From NCBI GenBank assembly GCA_026075535.2, contig AP026548.1, positions 3,596,001 to 3,660,000 on the forward strand: DNA of 64,000 bases, given 5' to 3'. This document shows, piece after piece, positions 45,028 to 56,551 of this stretch (positions are counted from its first letter, which is position 1; every line of letters starts with the position of its first letter). The notes beneath the pieces were generated by a model, which had not been told where the DNA came from, made no database searches, and saw only the letters and a list, made by a program, of their open reading frames with translations. The position numbers and the translations under genes were made by a program. Source of the stretch: Tricholoma matsutake (taxonomy: Eukaryota > Basidiomycota > Agaricomycetes > Agaricales > Tricholomataceae).

Positions 45028-46619
45028 TGTTGTGAAAAGGGTAACAGAGCCTGTGGGTTACAAGTGCTTGAAGAGCACGACTACAGTACAGTGCAGATTA
45101 TATACTGGTAACTATGGGGTGGAATAACGGAAGGATGAATGAGTAATAGAAAGGGTATAGGGCTGGAGCAGCCTGAGGTAACTGGCTGAGCTCGATATCT
45201 CTACACACCCCCTCGAGCAAAAGATGGTACAGTTGGTCAAGTAAAATGTAAGAATAAAGGAAGAATAAAAAGGAAGAATAAATAAACAAGTGAGAGAATG
45301 AACAATAAAAGTTCCATCACAGAGCCACACCAGTGTCATGTTCTGCCATGAATATGTAGTCTTCTTCATCTGAGTCTCCCAAGAAAGTTGCAGATGCAGC
45401 TACTGCTCTTCCCAACCTTTTACGACCAGAATCTTTCTTCTCCTTGATGTCCAGATCCTTCTGAGGACAAACAGTGCTGTAGTGACCTTTATTCAAGCAA
45501 TAGAAGCAATAGACAGAGTCACTACCATGTGTGGATTGCTCAGCATGCATCACCACATTATTGGTTTCTTCCTTCTTGACCTCGGCAACAGCAGGTTTGT
45601 CTTGGCGACCTTCTTCATTCAGTAGGCAAGTGATGATGAAGTCGAGGGTAAGAATTTTGGAGTCAACATTGTCGAACATGATGACAACAGAAGAGTAAGA
45701 GTCAGGTAAGCCAGCCATGATAACAACAATGACATCTTTGTCAGTGACAGGGACATCAATCAATTTGAGCTTGTTTGACAGAGTGCAAACCTCCCCAATC
45801 CAACTTTCAATACCCTGTCCTTCCTTCATAATAGCGGTGATAAACTTCCGATGGATGTGAAGATGGCTGCTAAAACTGCGCACCTGATGAACAGCAGCAA
45901 GACCATCCCAAATGACCTTTGGATCAGAGCTGGACATGTGAGCAAGCTGCAAATCATCTGCATGCAAGACAAGCTCAGATTTGCACTCAGCCTGCCTCTT
46001 CTGAAATGCTTTCAACTTCTTTGGGTCAGCCTCTCCATCCTCCAGCCTCTCATCACCCAAAACAAGATCCCAGAAGCCAAGCTTGATCAAAATAGCTTCC
46101 ATATGGACAGCCCATTCTGAGTAGTTTGAGTGATTGAGTTGGGGAATGCAAACAGATTCAGACATTGTGGTGCAGTGAGGATGAATAAGGATTATAAGGA
46201 TATGAGTGTAGGGAACCAAATGAATGAGTATGTGAATTGGCACGGATCACAATGGCTGCAGCAGAAGTACGTCTCTGCAGAGCTCCAAGAGTTACGAGGG
46301 TGCCGATGATGCAGAAGTACAGTCTCTGCCATGCACAGGTTCCAAGCTTGCCAACAATCTGAAGTATGGTTACAGTGCTGCAAGGTGAATTTCAGCTTTC
46401 ACTGGGCAGGGGTGGATACACAGGTTTCACAAGATGCTGAGCACTTGTGTTGTGAAAATGGTAACAGAGCCCATGGGTTACAAGTGCTCAAAGAGCATGA
46501 CTACAGTACAGCACAGATTATATTCTGGTAACTATGGGGCAGAATAACGGAATGATGAATGAGTAATAGAAAGGGGCTGGAGTGCCCTGAGGTAACCAGC
46601 TGAGCTCGATATCTCTACA
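45028..46619 (-). mobile_element. Gag-only Ty1/copia-type LTR element
   Basis: Direct repeats at 45028-45205 (178 nt) and 46448-46619 (172 nt) are about 90% identical and run TGTTGTG to CTCTACA on the plus strand. Flanks are GCCCA on the left and GCTCA on the right, a 5-bp duplication with one transition. The 1.24-kb interior holds one gene, gag, on the minus strand. A purine-rich tract (GAGGGGGTG read on the minus strand) lies directly upstream of the left LTR, as expected for the 3' LTR primer site. No protease, integrase or reverse transcriptase is present. Confidence 0.85.
45317..46165 (-). CDS. Ty1/copia Gag polyprotein
   Basis: Gag forms the retrotransposon capsid and packages its RNA. 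The start chosen is the ATG at 46165 (MSESVCIPQLNHSNYSEWAV), typical of copia Gag proteins. An in-frame upstream ATG at 46243 gives a hydrophobic leader unlike the family. The UBN2-like capsid region includes EAILIKLGFWDLVLGDE, KVIWDGLAAVHQ and IMAGLPDSYSSVVIMFDN. A CCHC knuckle, CFYCLNKGHYSTVCPQ, lies about 55 residues from the end. The protein ends in an acidic stretch and stops at 45317, well before the LTR, so it is not read into a pol frame. The ORF is fully open, unlike almost every other transposon gene here, which suggests recent activity or selection on Gag alone. Confidence 0.9.
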   Translation of the reverse strand: MSESVCIPQLNHSNYSEWAVHMEAILIKLGFWDLVLGDERLEDGEADPKKLKAFQKRQAECKSELVLHADDLQLAHMSSSDPKVIWDGLAAVHQVRSFSSHLHIHRKFITAIMKEGQGIESWIGEVCTLSNKLKLIDVPVTDKDVIVVIMAGLPDSYSSVVIMFDNVDSKILTLDFIITCLLNEEGRQDKPAVAEVKKEETNNVVMHAEQSTHGSDSVYCFYCLNKGHYSTVCPQKDLDIKEKKDSGRKRLGRAVAASATFLGDSDEEDYIFMAEHDTGVAL

Positions 46620-47045
46620 GCTCATTCCCTTCGTGGCCCTGCCCTGATCTCTGCAACTCTGCCTTGATTTGTTCAGCTTGGTGTTCAAGACTGCTAGCAA
46701 GTTGCCCATCACTCCCCATGCTCATTTCCTGCACCACACCACCCACTCAGCACTGTCCCCATGCACTGTCATTGTCAACACCTGTCCTTGTCAACACCCA
46801 TCATCGTCAATGCCCCCTTTCAGGCAACTCAATGTTTTCATCAATGTGTAAAGTGTGCCTGCTTGCCCTCCCCACTGTTCCCTTCCCTCAATTCATGGTT
46901 CCCATTGTCCCCTGCTTTCATTGCCATCCCCTGCCCTTGTTCATCACCATCCCTTACCCTTGTCACTACCATCCCCTATGCTCATCACTGCTTACTACCA
47001 TTGCACCCCTGCACCCCCAGTCAAATTTCTGGAAGTATGAGAGAG

Positions 47046-47229
47046 TGTAAGAGTGTCTCTTACATCAGCAAGTCTTATCTACATCTGCACCCAGTATCAC
47101 ATGTTAGTCCAGTAGTATACAGTCTATACTTTGAATACTTGTACTGTATCTTAGTTTCATCCCTCAAATATACTAAGTTCCTTACATGTCTCATTCTCCT
47201 TGAGCATTGGAAGCTCCAGCTTTTTTCCA
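47046..47229 (+). repeat. Right LTR, family C
   Basis: The partner of 43731-43898. It starts TGTAAGAGTGTCTCTTACA, itself a short palindrome, and ends TTTTTTCCA followed by the duplicated GTCCC. Confidence 0.75.
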
Positions 47230-47440
47230 GTCCCCTCTGTTTAGCCTCAACCTGAGTACAGTCTGCCTGCCCAGGGTCTACACCCCCTTCTTGAGCTGTG
47301 ACCCTCTGCACATCACTTTGTCTCCACCATACCTGGTCAAACTGCATTGCTTCCTTCCTTTTCGACATGTGGGTAGTGTATGTCTGAGACCAATCAGCTT
47401 TATCTAGTTCACTTGGGCATGAGAGACTTTCCTTCCTCTT

Positions 47441-48731
47441 TTTTTTTTTGGTGGAGCATTTCCCATGATGGGAAGCATTGGGACTCTAACAAAGTTACAG
47501 GCCCTTTGCCCACTAGGGGTTATGAGGAATCCAAACCTCAGAGTAGAAAATAAGTAGATACTGCAAGGAAATGCATTTACACACCAAGTGTGGGGCTCAA
47601 TCAGCTTCAGCAACAAAAAAAGGGGGGTTACCCCACTCCTTGTTGCCAAAGCAGACTCCTACCCACTAAAACCATGCTAACCTCTGTCCAGTTTCTGGGG
47701 AGGTCTTCCTCATTCTCAAGGGTGTCTTTCCATGTTTGAATCACAGTTTTAGTTTTCAGTTTTTTCTTTCCATATTTTGGGCTTGTTAGGCAGCAGTCAG
47801 TTTCCAGTCTTGTATCCATCATTTTATACCATCTATTTCTTATCTCTTCTGGGGTATATGGGGTATTTTCATTCCTTATTACTCTTTCACACTGCAGTTT
47901 CCAGATCAGGTGTGCAGATTCAGATACTAGAATTCTCCAGAGTCTGTTTGCTCCAGGGGTAGGTTTTCCATTGTTGGTCTTGAAGTCTGTGAGTGTGCAA
48001 CTTATAATATTACCTACTTAGGGTTGTTGCCAGTCAAGGGTTTTTTGGGTCCACATCTATTCAGCTATATTCCATATTTCTTTCTGTCCAGGGGTCTCAC
48101 ATTGGGTGAGTATGTGGTCCATTGTCTCAGGGACACTGCAGTGTGGGCATTCACTTCAATTCTGGATTTCTTCTCTAAAATTCTCTTTTAGCCAGTACTT
48201 GCCAGCTCTATGTGCATTATGTGCGGTCATCCACAGGAAGAACCATGCATTTCTCAAGAAGTCCTTGCTCCAGACAGCTTTCCTGATTTGGTCTTTGCTG
48301 GGCATTTTCCCAGTGGCATTTTCTACTTCATTCTGTATTTTGTCAATCATTTGGGTTGTTGCCCTCCTTTGGTGTGAATTTGTTTTTAGTTTACACTGTT
48401 GGATTCCCTTATATGCTAATGATTGTGTTAACTTGCTCAGTTTTGCACCTGTTATTCAGTAATTTGGTTCAATTTCTAGGCTTATCTCATCTGGTTGTTC
48501 TTTCTGGGCACCTAGGTTTGCTGTTTGAATTACTTCTTGCTTCTTTTCATGGCTTTTAGTCCACTTGAGTTGTGTTTTCCCTTTCTGGCTCTGGAGGGTG
48601 GCAGCAGTGGCTCTGAGAATTCCAGTGTTTGTTAGTCCCATGTATCCTTGGTCTTCATGTTTTGGTAAGTGCATTAATTGCATACTTGGAGCTGCTTTCA
48701 ATGCATAAGTTTAAAGTCTTGCCATTCTCTT
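47441..48731 (-). mobile_element. 5'-truncated LINE (Tad-like non-LTR retrotransposon) tail
   Basis: The minus strand encodes the end of a non-LTR retrotransposon polyprotein. The RNase H part has KHEDQGYMGLTNTGILRATA and LKWTKSHEKKQE near 48.6 kb. The C-terminal part has MPSKDQIRKAVWSKDF, FFLWMTAHNAHRAGKYWL, LVSESAHLIWKLQCERVIRN, EEIRNRWYKMMD and DLPRNWTEVSMVLVGRS. The 3' end at 47441 is a short poly(A) (T-run on the plus strand). GACTTTCCTTCCTCTT stands on both sides, at 47425-47440 and 48732-48747, a perfect 16-bp duplication. Loss of the 5' part (ORF1, endonuclease, reverse transcriptase) is the usual result of incomplete reverse transcription. Frames change several times, so it is a dead copy. 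Confidence 0.88.
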
Positions 48732-48747
48732 GACTTTCCTTCCTCTT

Positions 48748-49590
48748 CCCACTACTCTCATGCCCAGGTGAGTGCTGAGGTGTGTTCCTTCCTCTTCTCT
48801 CTGACTTTTGTACCCAGTTGTTGAGATCAAGTTGTATTCACATTTACCTTCCTTCCATCACCTAGCTGGTAGCTTTTGCCCACCCACCCATTTTTTCCCA
48901 ATGGGGTTTTCCATCATGTGGAGAGGTTTTAATGCACCCTTGCATTCTCACATAATTAGGCCACCACTGATTTCAGGGTGGATGTAGCTACCTTGTTTAC
49001 AGTCCCTGCTGCTACTGATTTCAGGGCACACACTGCTCTCATTAAATTTATTGGGAATGCCATTGATTTCATGGCACTCCCTCCTTTCTGGCTACATCCA
49101 TGTGATGACCCAAAAACCCAAGGCATAGTAATTAGAGTCTGTTTATGCAGAAAGGGCTTAAGCCATGGCAACAGAAAGTGTTCATTGCACCAGGTGCATG
49201 CAGCAACACAGCACTGCATGCATCATTCATTAAGTATCTTTGCACTGTGTGCATGCTACAGCACAGCACACCATGCATCCATCATTGTTCATGCTGAACT
49301 GCAACAACTTCCCCTATTCCTCAGATGTGAGCTTTCTGAGACAACCCCTTTTTCAGGGTTCTTTCTGCTTCTCACATTCTATTCCAGGTAAGGACATCAG
49401 TTTATTTAGTTCTCTCTGCCTCTCACATTCTCTCCCAGCCTTACAGTACCCCATATTCTATTGATTTTAAACCAAACTACATCTCTCATGTCAGAAAATG
49501 CCCATACATTTTAATTTGGACAATTGTTGCCTCATGTACTCCCAGAGGGAGATGAACCAGGAACAAACAGAGGAGCATCAGGAATCTGAT
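48748..49590 (+). other. Decayed sequence left of Plavaka element 2
   Basis: No intact gene is seen. The segment at 49005-49070 has a short internal repeat of CTGATTTCAGGG type. Near 49530-49590 a plus-strand frame (MYSQREMNQEQTEEHQESD) runs exactly to the border of element 2. It continues in frame on the other side at 60621, so this is the left half of an interrupted coding sequence. Confidence 0.5.
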
Positions 49591-49620
49591 CAGGAAATCC
49601 CTACATGGTAAAATTTGCAT
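49591..49620 (+). repeat. Left terminal inverted repeat of Plavaka element 2
   Basis: It starts CAGGAAATCCCTACATGG and matches the reverse complement of 60591-60620 with one mismatch. Similarity continues more weakly for about 16 nt inward. Confidence 0.85.
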
Positions 49621-50015
49621 ACATGTTACCAAAAACACTCGAAAGCACTCCATTGTGGTCTTTTGAACCAAATATCCATATTTGATGCATTAAACCATCT
49701 GAACCAAAATATCCATAACTGAATGTGCACCACCTGATGAGCTGATCTATTTTGCAATTTTGGTACCATTTGACAACTATTTTGTTGTATTCAGCTGTAA
49801 TATACTTCTTTGATGACATGGAGTACATGATTTCTCATTGGTACCACTGAAAGTCATGCCTGATTCACAACACTTGATGACCACTATTAGATATTTTATA
49901 TTAAACAGCATATAACAATACAAAGGGTGAAGTAGGCTATCAGAAAGAATCCCATTAAACGAGCATAGAAACAGTATATCAGCAAAAAAAAAGGTCCATT
50001 CATATCCATAGGTGC

Positions 50016-52504
50016 TTAGACATCCATCGCATCAATGTCGAGCAATGCCATCACACTGTTTGTGACCGTGGCTGCCTGCTGTGCATTCTTCGACCTAGGA
50101 TCAGGTTAATATTATACTTTCAATCATGAAGGAATATGGTCTCACAAGACTGCATTGTATAGGTCAGCCATCAGGCGATGGAAGGCAGCAGGGCTCTTAG
50201 CATGAATTTCTCTGAGAAAGTCTTCACGGCCTTTATACACATCCTCGTATAGGTCGGCATTGAATTCAGTCTTCTTGTAATGACCCTCAGACCAGTCATC
50301 TAGAGAAGTGTGGATCTGCAAGTGCAGTTCATATCATCAGAGTTTTTGCAAGAGTGGGATCTCTTACCGCAGTTGCTGCTGCACAGACCATAGCAACTGG
50401 CAGCTCCAGTTCACCTGCTTGCACACCCTGTGATACGCTCGACACAAATTGGTAAGCATGCTTCTCCAATAATGATGCGCCATGCAAGGTTGCAAATGCA
50501 AATTCCTTCAAGGTTGAGATCATGCATGGATGCTGGAAGGGTTTTGTCTTGAGAAGAAGACCAGACTGGTTGAAATAGTTATGTAGTGAGTATTGGAAGG
50601 AGCAACTGATGGCAAGTACAAACATCATTTCTTGGATATATGTTCAGTGGTCATTGTCAAATGTCTGACACGACCCTTGCAGGCATCACCTGGTATCAAT
50701 TGATAGAAACCTTTCACCTCTGATGTGGCTACCTTCTTTAAGCTACAGCAAAGGTTTGAAAGACAAACAGCCAACTATAAGGGATCTTAGAGAGTGGTGG
50801 CTGGATAAGGTAACTATAACGCACCACATGAGAAACAACCTCTGCAAACTTGCAGTCTTGCTTGAAACAGTTATGGAGTGTGCAAAGATTAAGATCCTTT
50901 GCCAATTGCTTGAGAAGATTGCAGAGATGATCAACAATGGTAACAGCACTAGGATATGTGGTCTTGAAGAGGGCATCACCAGTAACCTCACAAATGGCAG
51001 CTTTAATTACACTCTGCAGTGACGAAGACTGGTTTTTGATGCTGATAATGCAAGCCCCAGATTGAGGTGGGACATAATGAGCACTGAGCTTCCAACCCTT
51101 GTTGACATTGGGATAGCGAGACATAGGTGCATCATCATCAGAAGACTCTTCATGTTTGCAGGACTATGTAAAATGTAAGTGTTCGTAACCTGGTAGTACT
51201 TGAAATGATACCTTAACAATTTTAGAAGGAGCTGGTGAGAGACTGCCAGTGGATGGTTCACCATGCAAAAACCTCGGTACCTTTGAATGTATCTTGTTGT
51301 TAGTCATGCAAAACATGCTCTAGCTGTCTTGGAGTCATTACCTCTGTACGATGGGCAAGTTCATGCTTGGAAGGCTACAAAGTGGGTTCATGAAAAGAGG
51401 ATGGGAGTATCGAGAGATGAACAGACCTTGTTGTTACGACGATGTGGAATCTTGTGGAGATCCTCATCATCATCTTCCATCAGAGAATCCTCATCTTGGT
51501 CTTGGTCTTCATCTTTGATGGGTTTGCCTTCAATTTCCAAAGCTGTGGTAAGCTCAATGTTGGGAATAAGGCCATCATCTGATGTTTCCTCATCATCCCG
51601 AGGTTTTGATGACCAATGAGCATGCTACAGAGATAACAATGAGATTTGGGCATCACAAGAATAAATTATTACCTCAGAAGAAAGAGCTGACACAACAGCT
51701 GTGCCATCCAACTCTCAAAGCCCATCTGCACCATCATTGAGGCCCCCCTCAATGTCCTTGTCAAAGGTGTTGTGCTCATCAGAACTTTCTTTGGAGCTTT
51801 CATTGTCATCCTCCTGTTGATAGTCCTTGCGGCAAATGACCTTGATGGAGTGGTGCTGCTGAATGACTCTCAACAAACCTGTTCAGAACTGTTGATGGGA
51901 GTCATCTTCTTGATACATGTCATCATCCTTGTCTTCATCATCTTCGATAGCAACAGGAGCCTTGTGTGAAACTGGCTTTGGGCTTTAGCACAGATTATCT
52001 ACATGAAAAGAAATACCCAAACCTTTTTGCTGGCTATTGACTGTGTTGCTGGCTGTCCCATGTTTGTCACCGGTAGCAGAAGCAATTGTGTGTTGCAACA
52101 CTACAAACAGAATTAGAAAGCAGGATGGAACGATCACTCGGATGACAAACTTGTTGGTTGTTTTGCATATTCAGTTTTCTTCTCTGAGCTGGTCGGATGG
52201 ATGGCTCAGATGAGAAACATTGAAATCAGATGAGATCTTACATTTTGCTCTCTTCAGAGGCTGCAAGTCATGTGGCTGAGAAGCAGAGCCAGAACACTTC
52301 CGCCCCTGTGGTGCTGCACCACGCCATTCTACTCCTGATGAGAGTGAGTCCATTGAGGCTAGCGGCACTATGTACTTGCATTTGCCATAGCCTGCAATTT
52401 GGCTGACTGGGAGGCTGGAAAAGTAATGAGAAAGGTGATGAGACACAGAAAACTCTCATACGTCATTCCTGGGCTTCATCAGATGGGTTCCATTGTTTTG
52501 CCAT
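50016..52504 (-). pseudogene. DUF6532 protein, copy 2, next to Plavaka transposase
   Basis: The same family as the gene at 41.3-43.2 kb. The ATG at 52504 (MAKQWNPSDEAQ) is spliced to a region with KCKYIVPLASMDSLSSGVEW. Acidic low-complexity exons follow (for example DEDKDDDMYQEDDSHQQF near 51.9 kb), with a TGA at 51714-51716 in ADGL-ELDGTAVVS, where arginine is plausible. The conserved domain starts near 51124 (MSRYPNVNKGWKLSAHYVPP) and has IKAAICEVTGDALFKTTYPS. Next are QHPCMISTLKEFAFATLHGA, GELELPVAMVCAAATAV, YKKTEFNADLYEDVYKGRED and SPAAFHRLMADLYNAV. It ends DIDAMDV at 50016. Sequence divergence from copy 1 is large, so this is not a recent duplication. It is transcribed away from the adjacent Plavaka gene, as in element 1. 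Confidence 0.78.
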
Positions 52505-54249
52505 GTCAAGATCCTGTGTTTTGCAAAGTAACTGGCGGAGAAAGTGATAAAAAAAAAGGAAAAGAAAAAGAGATTAATGGAAACTACAAGGAGTGGAAGG
52601 GGTTGAAAAGCGACATGTAACAATCGAAAAATTTTATTTTTTTTAAGTTGTACCTTGTGGAAATATGTTGATCCACCCCAATACCCCAAAACATATTCCC
52701 TGATATCCCATCAGCAACACGAATGCATGTTCTTTGTCATGGATGTGGGGCAGCATTCAAGCGCAGTGGGCTCAGCAACCATCTTTGTCAAAGCCAAAAT
52801 CCACGATGTCACACCAATCCGAATGATACCCAGACAGCCAGGTTGCCTGATATTGATCAACACTCAGATGATGACTTTGCGATGCAAGATACTGCTGATG
52901 ACCTACCCACCATGTCATTTTCAGGACCAGCCATGACAGATGCCCACAAAAACAAAATGCAAGAGCAGTTTCATGTCACTATAGATCCCATGGGTGATTT
53001 CTTTGGAGATTATGCAAATTATGCAGCACTGGACTTTTGGATGGATGGTGGTGAGGACGGAGAGGGACAGGCATATGTTGGTGCTACAGGGGAGGAAGAC
53101 CCTGAATTTCTTGCCGAAACACAGGAGGAGGAGGAGATCAGACTATATGATGCTGTTCTGGCTGAGGATGAACAGTGGCTGGAGCCTGAATGACCTTTGC
53201 AACAGGTTGATATGCTTGATGGGGAGCAAGACACATCAGGTTTGCAGCCTCCATTGCATTTACATGGCAGATTCAAAAAACCACTTTCTAATCACCCCGA
53301 CATTGTCACCTTTCATACTGGAAGTGCAGGGGCAGTATATCGTGGAGAAGCATGGAATGGAAATCTGGATTATGGCTGCTCAGCTGGTGATGCAAATCAA
53401 TCAACCGCATACACACCATTTTCATCCAAACTTGATTGGGAGATTGCACATTGGGCAAAAATGTGGGGACCAGGATCTAATGCACTGACAGAACTGCTGG
53501 GCATCAAAGGGGTGAGGTTTTTGTCATACATGAATAAACTCCAGTACTTACTGATGGCACTGATAAGGTTGTTGAGCACCTCGGGCTAAGCTTCAAGAAT
53601 GTGGGTGAGCTGAATAAGCTCATCAATCAAGAGCTACCAGGTCATCCATCCTTTCAACGACATGAGGTGATGGTGGGAACTGAGGTCTGCAATGTGTACT
53701 TCCGTAATGTGATTGCCTGCATCAGAGCCTTGTTTGCTGATCCCAACCTTGCACAGTACCTAGTGATGGCACCAGAGAAGCACTTCACATATGGGAGTGA
53801 TGGGAGGAGGGTCCAAATGTATCATGATATGCATACCAGACGGTGGTGGTGGTTAACACAAGTGAGGGACTTTGGCATCATCAGCTATTGTGCTCAAGCT
53901 CACATGACTCAGCTTGCAGGAGCAGCTCGAAAAAGACAAGCCTGGTGCTACCATTATTCCCCTCATCATCTCCACCGACAAGACCCTGCTCACCCTATTT
54001 CGCAATAAAAATACATATCCTGTATATTTAACAATTGGAAACCTCCCCAAGGAAATTCATTGCAAACCATCTTGTTGGGCCTATGTTCTCTTGGGCTACC
54101 TCCCCACCACTCGCCTTGAGAACGAATCAAATATTTCCTCTCGTCATCATCAAATTGCCAACCTTTATCACACATGCATGTCCAAAATTCTTGGGCCTCT
54201 CAAGCAAGTGGGAGAATCTGGTGTCTTCATGACAACGGGAGATGGGTTT

Positions 54250-54675
54250 TATAAGGGCAACCTAAGCCTCTAGCAAAGGGAAATCCAAAGTTAAAATTAT
54301 ACTACATAATACAGGCATTGGGGACACACCTAGCAAAGGGAAATCCGAAGAGAAAACTCTAAGGATCCCCTTGCTGATGCCCAGTATATGTGAAGATGAC
54401 AAAAATCAAATATAACCTAAAAATAGAAAAAGGTGGAGATAGGCGGATCAAGGCCGCCGAATGACATCATACCAAGGGGTATGTGTCGGAAGGGGTACTC
54501 CACCTCTAAATATAAAAGTGTCAACATGTACAAACATGATAGCAAGGGAAAATTAGTAATAAAATCCGGAAAAATCATAGAAAATGAAGAATAGAAGGAA
54601 ATGAGGCGGGGAAAAATATAGGACAAACATAAAAAATAGGAAAAACACACAGGGCACCCCCCTAGTCCCCTTACA
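54250..54675 (-). repeat. 3' LTR of the gypsy element
   Basis: Pairs with 58263-58688 at equal length. Differences, for example GAAGATGAC against GAAGACGAC and AGGCGGATC against AGGCAGATC, are transitions, several of them at CpG. Confidence 0.92.
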
Positions 54676-54710
54676 TCACCCCCTCTCTAAGATGCATCGC
54701 CCCGATGCAT

Positions 54711-55825
54711 TCAAAATTGCATACGACCAAAGTCCATGACTTGAATGCAATGCGGTGCAGCAGTGTGCCGTCGGTGGAATTCCTTGATTAACCGAGGGGC
54801 ATTTACGTCAGACTCTTTGACCCATGAGTTCTCCTCATACCCATAACCCTTCCAATGTACCAAATACTGGAGTTTTCCTCGACGCAAACAGCTGTCCAAG
54901 ATTGACTCGACTTCATATTGGGGTTCTCCCTCAATCACTGTAGGTGGTGGTGGTGGGTGTGAATGGCGTCCCAGGAACGGATCTGGGGGAGCTGGAAGCA
55001 ATTTGACGACATGGAAGACGGGATGGAGTCTGGACATGGAGGCTGGGAGGCGTAGATGATAGGCATGCATTCCAATGCACTTGACAATGGGAAAAGGTCC
55101 CAAGAAGCGATGAGCGAGTTTCTTGGATGGACGTGTAGTGGAGACATCACTGGAGTCAAGATAAACTCAATCACCAACCTTGTACTGAGGGGTTGGGGAG
55201 TGGCATTGGTTGTAAAATCGCGCCATGTCATCCTTCACCTTTGCTAAGGCTGCCCTTGCCTCCTCCAAGCTATCCCTCATGCGTTCTGTGAACTCATTCA
55301 CTGTCTCGATGTGTGAGGGAGTTTGGCGAGGTTCAAATCCCATGCGTGGATGTCATCCAGTGTCTAAGAGGAAAGGGGTCTGTTGAGTGGAAGCATGGAC
55401 ATGGTTGTTGTATCTGAACTCGGCCAAAGGAAGGAGATCGTCCCAATCGTCCTGGCATTCATTGACAAAGAGGTGGATGTACTGCTCCAGTTCCTGGTTG
55501 ACTCGCTCCGTCTGGCCATCAGTTTGTGGGTGATAAGCGGTTGAAGCGAGGAGTTTGATCCCCAGGAGTCAGTACAGCTCACGAGTGAACTCTGCCATGA
55601 ACTGAGGGCCACGATCCGAGAGGAAGGCACCAGGAAGTCCATGTAATTTCCACACATGGTGGAGGTAGAGTTGAGCGGCACCTAGGGCACTGACAGTGGT
55701 GTGAGTGGGAATGAAGTGAGTGTGTTTTCCCACTGAGTCAACTGTGCACATCACCGCATCAAACCCATTTGACTCTGGCAACTCCACCACAAAGTTGATG
55801 CTGACAACATCCATCGAAGTGAGCC
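54711..55825 (-). pseudogene. Gypsy integrase (C-terminal two thirds) and chromodomain
   Basis: Integrase inserts the cDNA, and the chromodomain directs it to modified histones. The catalytic triad is visible: Asp in MCTVDSVGKHTHFIPTHTT, Asp in FLSDRGPQFMAEF, and Glu in STAYHPQTDGQTERVNQELE. The region then reads DWDDLLPLAEFRYNNHVHAS, FLGPFPIVKCIG and SRLHPVFHVVKLLPAPPD, and ends with a chromodomain (LQYLVHWKGYGYEENSWVKE). TGA codons at 55569-55571, 55353-55355 and 55167-55169 stand where the family has arginine (YRLLGIK, TGRHPRMGF, GDRVYL). The zinc-binding N-terminal part of integrase is absent because of the internal deletion. The stop is at 54711, just inside the LTR. Confidence 0.88.
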
Positions 55826-56278
55826 ATCCTTCTTCTTGACAAAGAAAAAAGGAGAGGCCATGGGTGACTTCGATGGTCAAATATGTCCAGAGGCCAGGTG
55901 CTCGTCGATGAACTGGTCAAGCTGCCGTTGTTCTTCCGGAGAGAGAGGATAGACCTTGCAGGATGAAGGGGTTGCACTGGGGGTGAGTTCGGTCGCATGA
56001 TCCCATGGCTTGCGCGCAGGAAGAGAGTCAAATGACTCCTTGGAGAACACGTCTTCAAACTCATGGAGATGAGGGAGTAAGGAGTTAGTAGAGGATTTAG
56101 CAGTGTTGTTTTTGTGGAAGGCCTCGGTGAGGCATTGGGATATGTTCGATGTGGCACACACCTCATGCGATGAGCGAATCACAGTGTAGAAGATCCGATC
56201 ACCCTCCTCCACTTCCTCTGGGTCCTCATCATCATCATCCAAGTCCGGCATTAGATCAGGAACCCCTTCCAATTCCAC
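55826..56278 (-). pseudogene. Reverse transcriptase N-terminal stub of the gypsy element
   Basis: From 56278 the frame reads MELEGVPDLMPDLDDDDED, FEDVFSKESFDSLPARKPWD and ATELTPSATPSSCKVYPLSP, then EEQRQLDQFIDEHLASGHI. After a TGA at 55877-55879 it continues with PSKSPMASPFFFVKKKDGSL. This is the start of a gypsy reverse transcriptase. The next codons jump straight into the integrase core (SINFVVELPESNG), so the palm with its YxDD motif, RNase H and the integrase N-terminus are deleted. The junction lies near 55825. Confidence 0.87.
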
Positions 56279-56551
56279 TTCAGGTATAGGCAGGGGTCCA
56301 GCACGACACTTCTGAGTACATCGTATCGCCGCCTTCTGTCCACAACGTTCTTGCCTGGCTTCTGTGAAACACGTCCAACAGTGGGATGGACATCAGCTCA
56401 TGGTAACCTCCCCGGTACGCCAGTCGACCTTTGGGTTATGGTCTCGAAGCCATGGATATCCCAAAATCACCTTTTGCTTTCCTAATTGAGTGACAGCAAA
56501 AAGGGCACACTCACTATGATCTTTGTAATGGAGAACCAGGTCTGCAACCTC

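Larger units (their letters stand above)
43726..47234. mobile_element. Non-coding LTR retroelement (family C) with nested insertions
   Basis: Direct repeats at 43731-43898 (168 nt) and 47046-47229 (184 nt) flank the interior, both containing GTGTCTCTTACATCAGCAAG. The right copy starts TGTAAGAG and both end in CCA. The 5-mer GTCCC lies immediately outside both ends (43726-43730 and 47230-47234), a perfect target-site duplication. Removing the two insertions nested inside (solo gypsy LTR and gag-only copia element) leaves roughly 1.1 kb of interior. I find no Gag or Pol motif in it, so it looks like a TRIM- or LARD-like non-autonomous element. Confidence 0.75.

Noticed and set aside
48106..48462. 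Plus-strand hydrophobic ORF resembling a membrane protein
   Set aside because: It is the complement of the LINE C-terminal domain; the motifs are on the minus strand.
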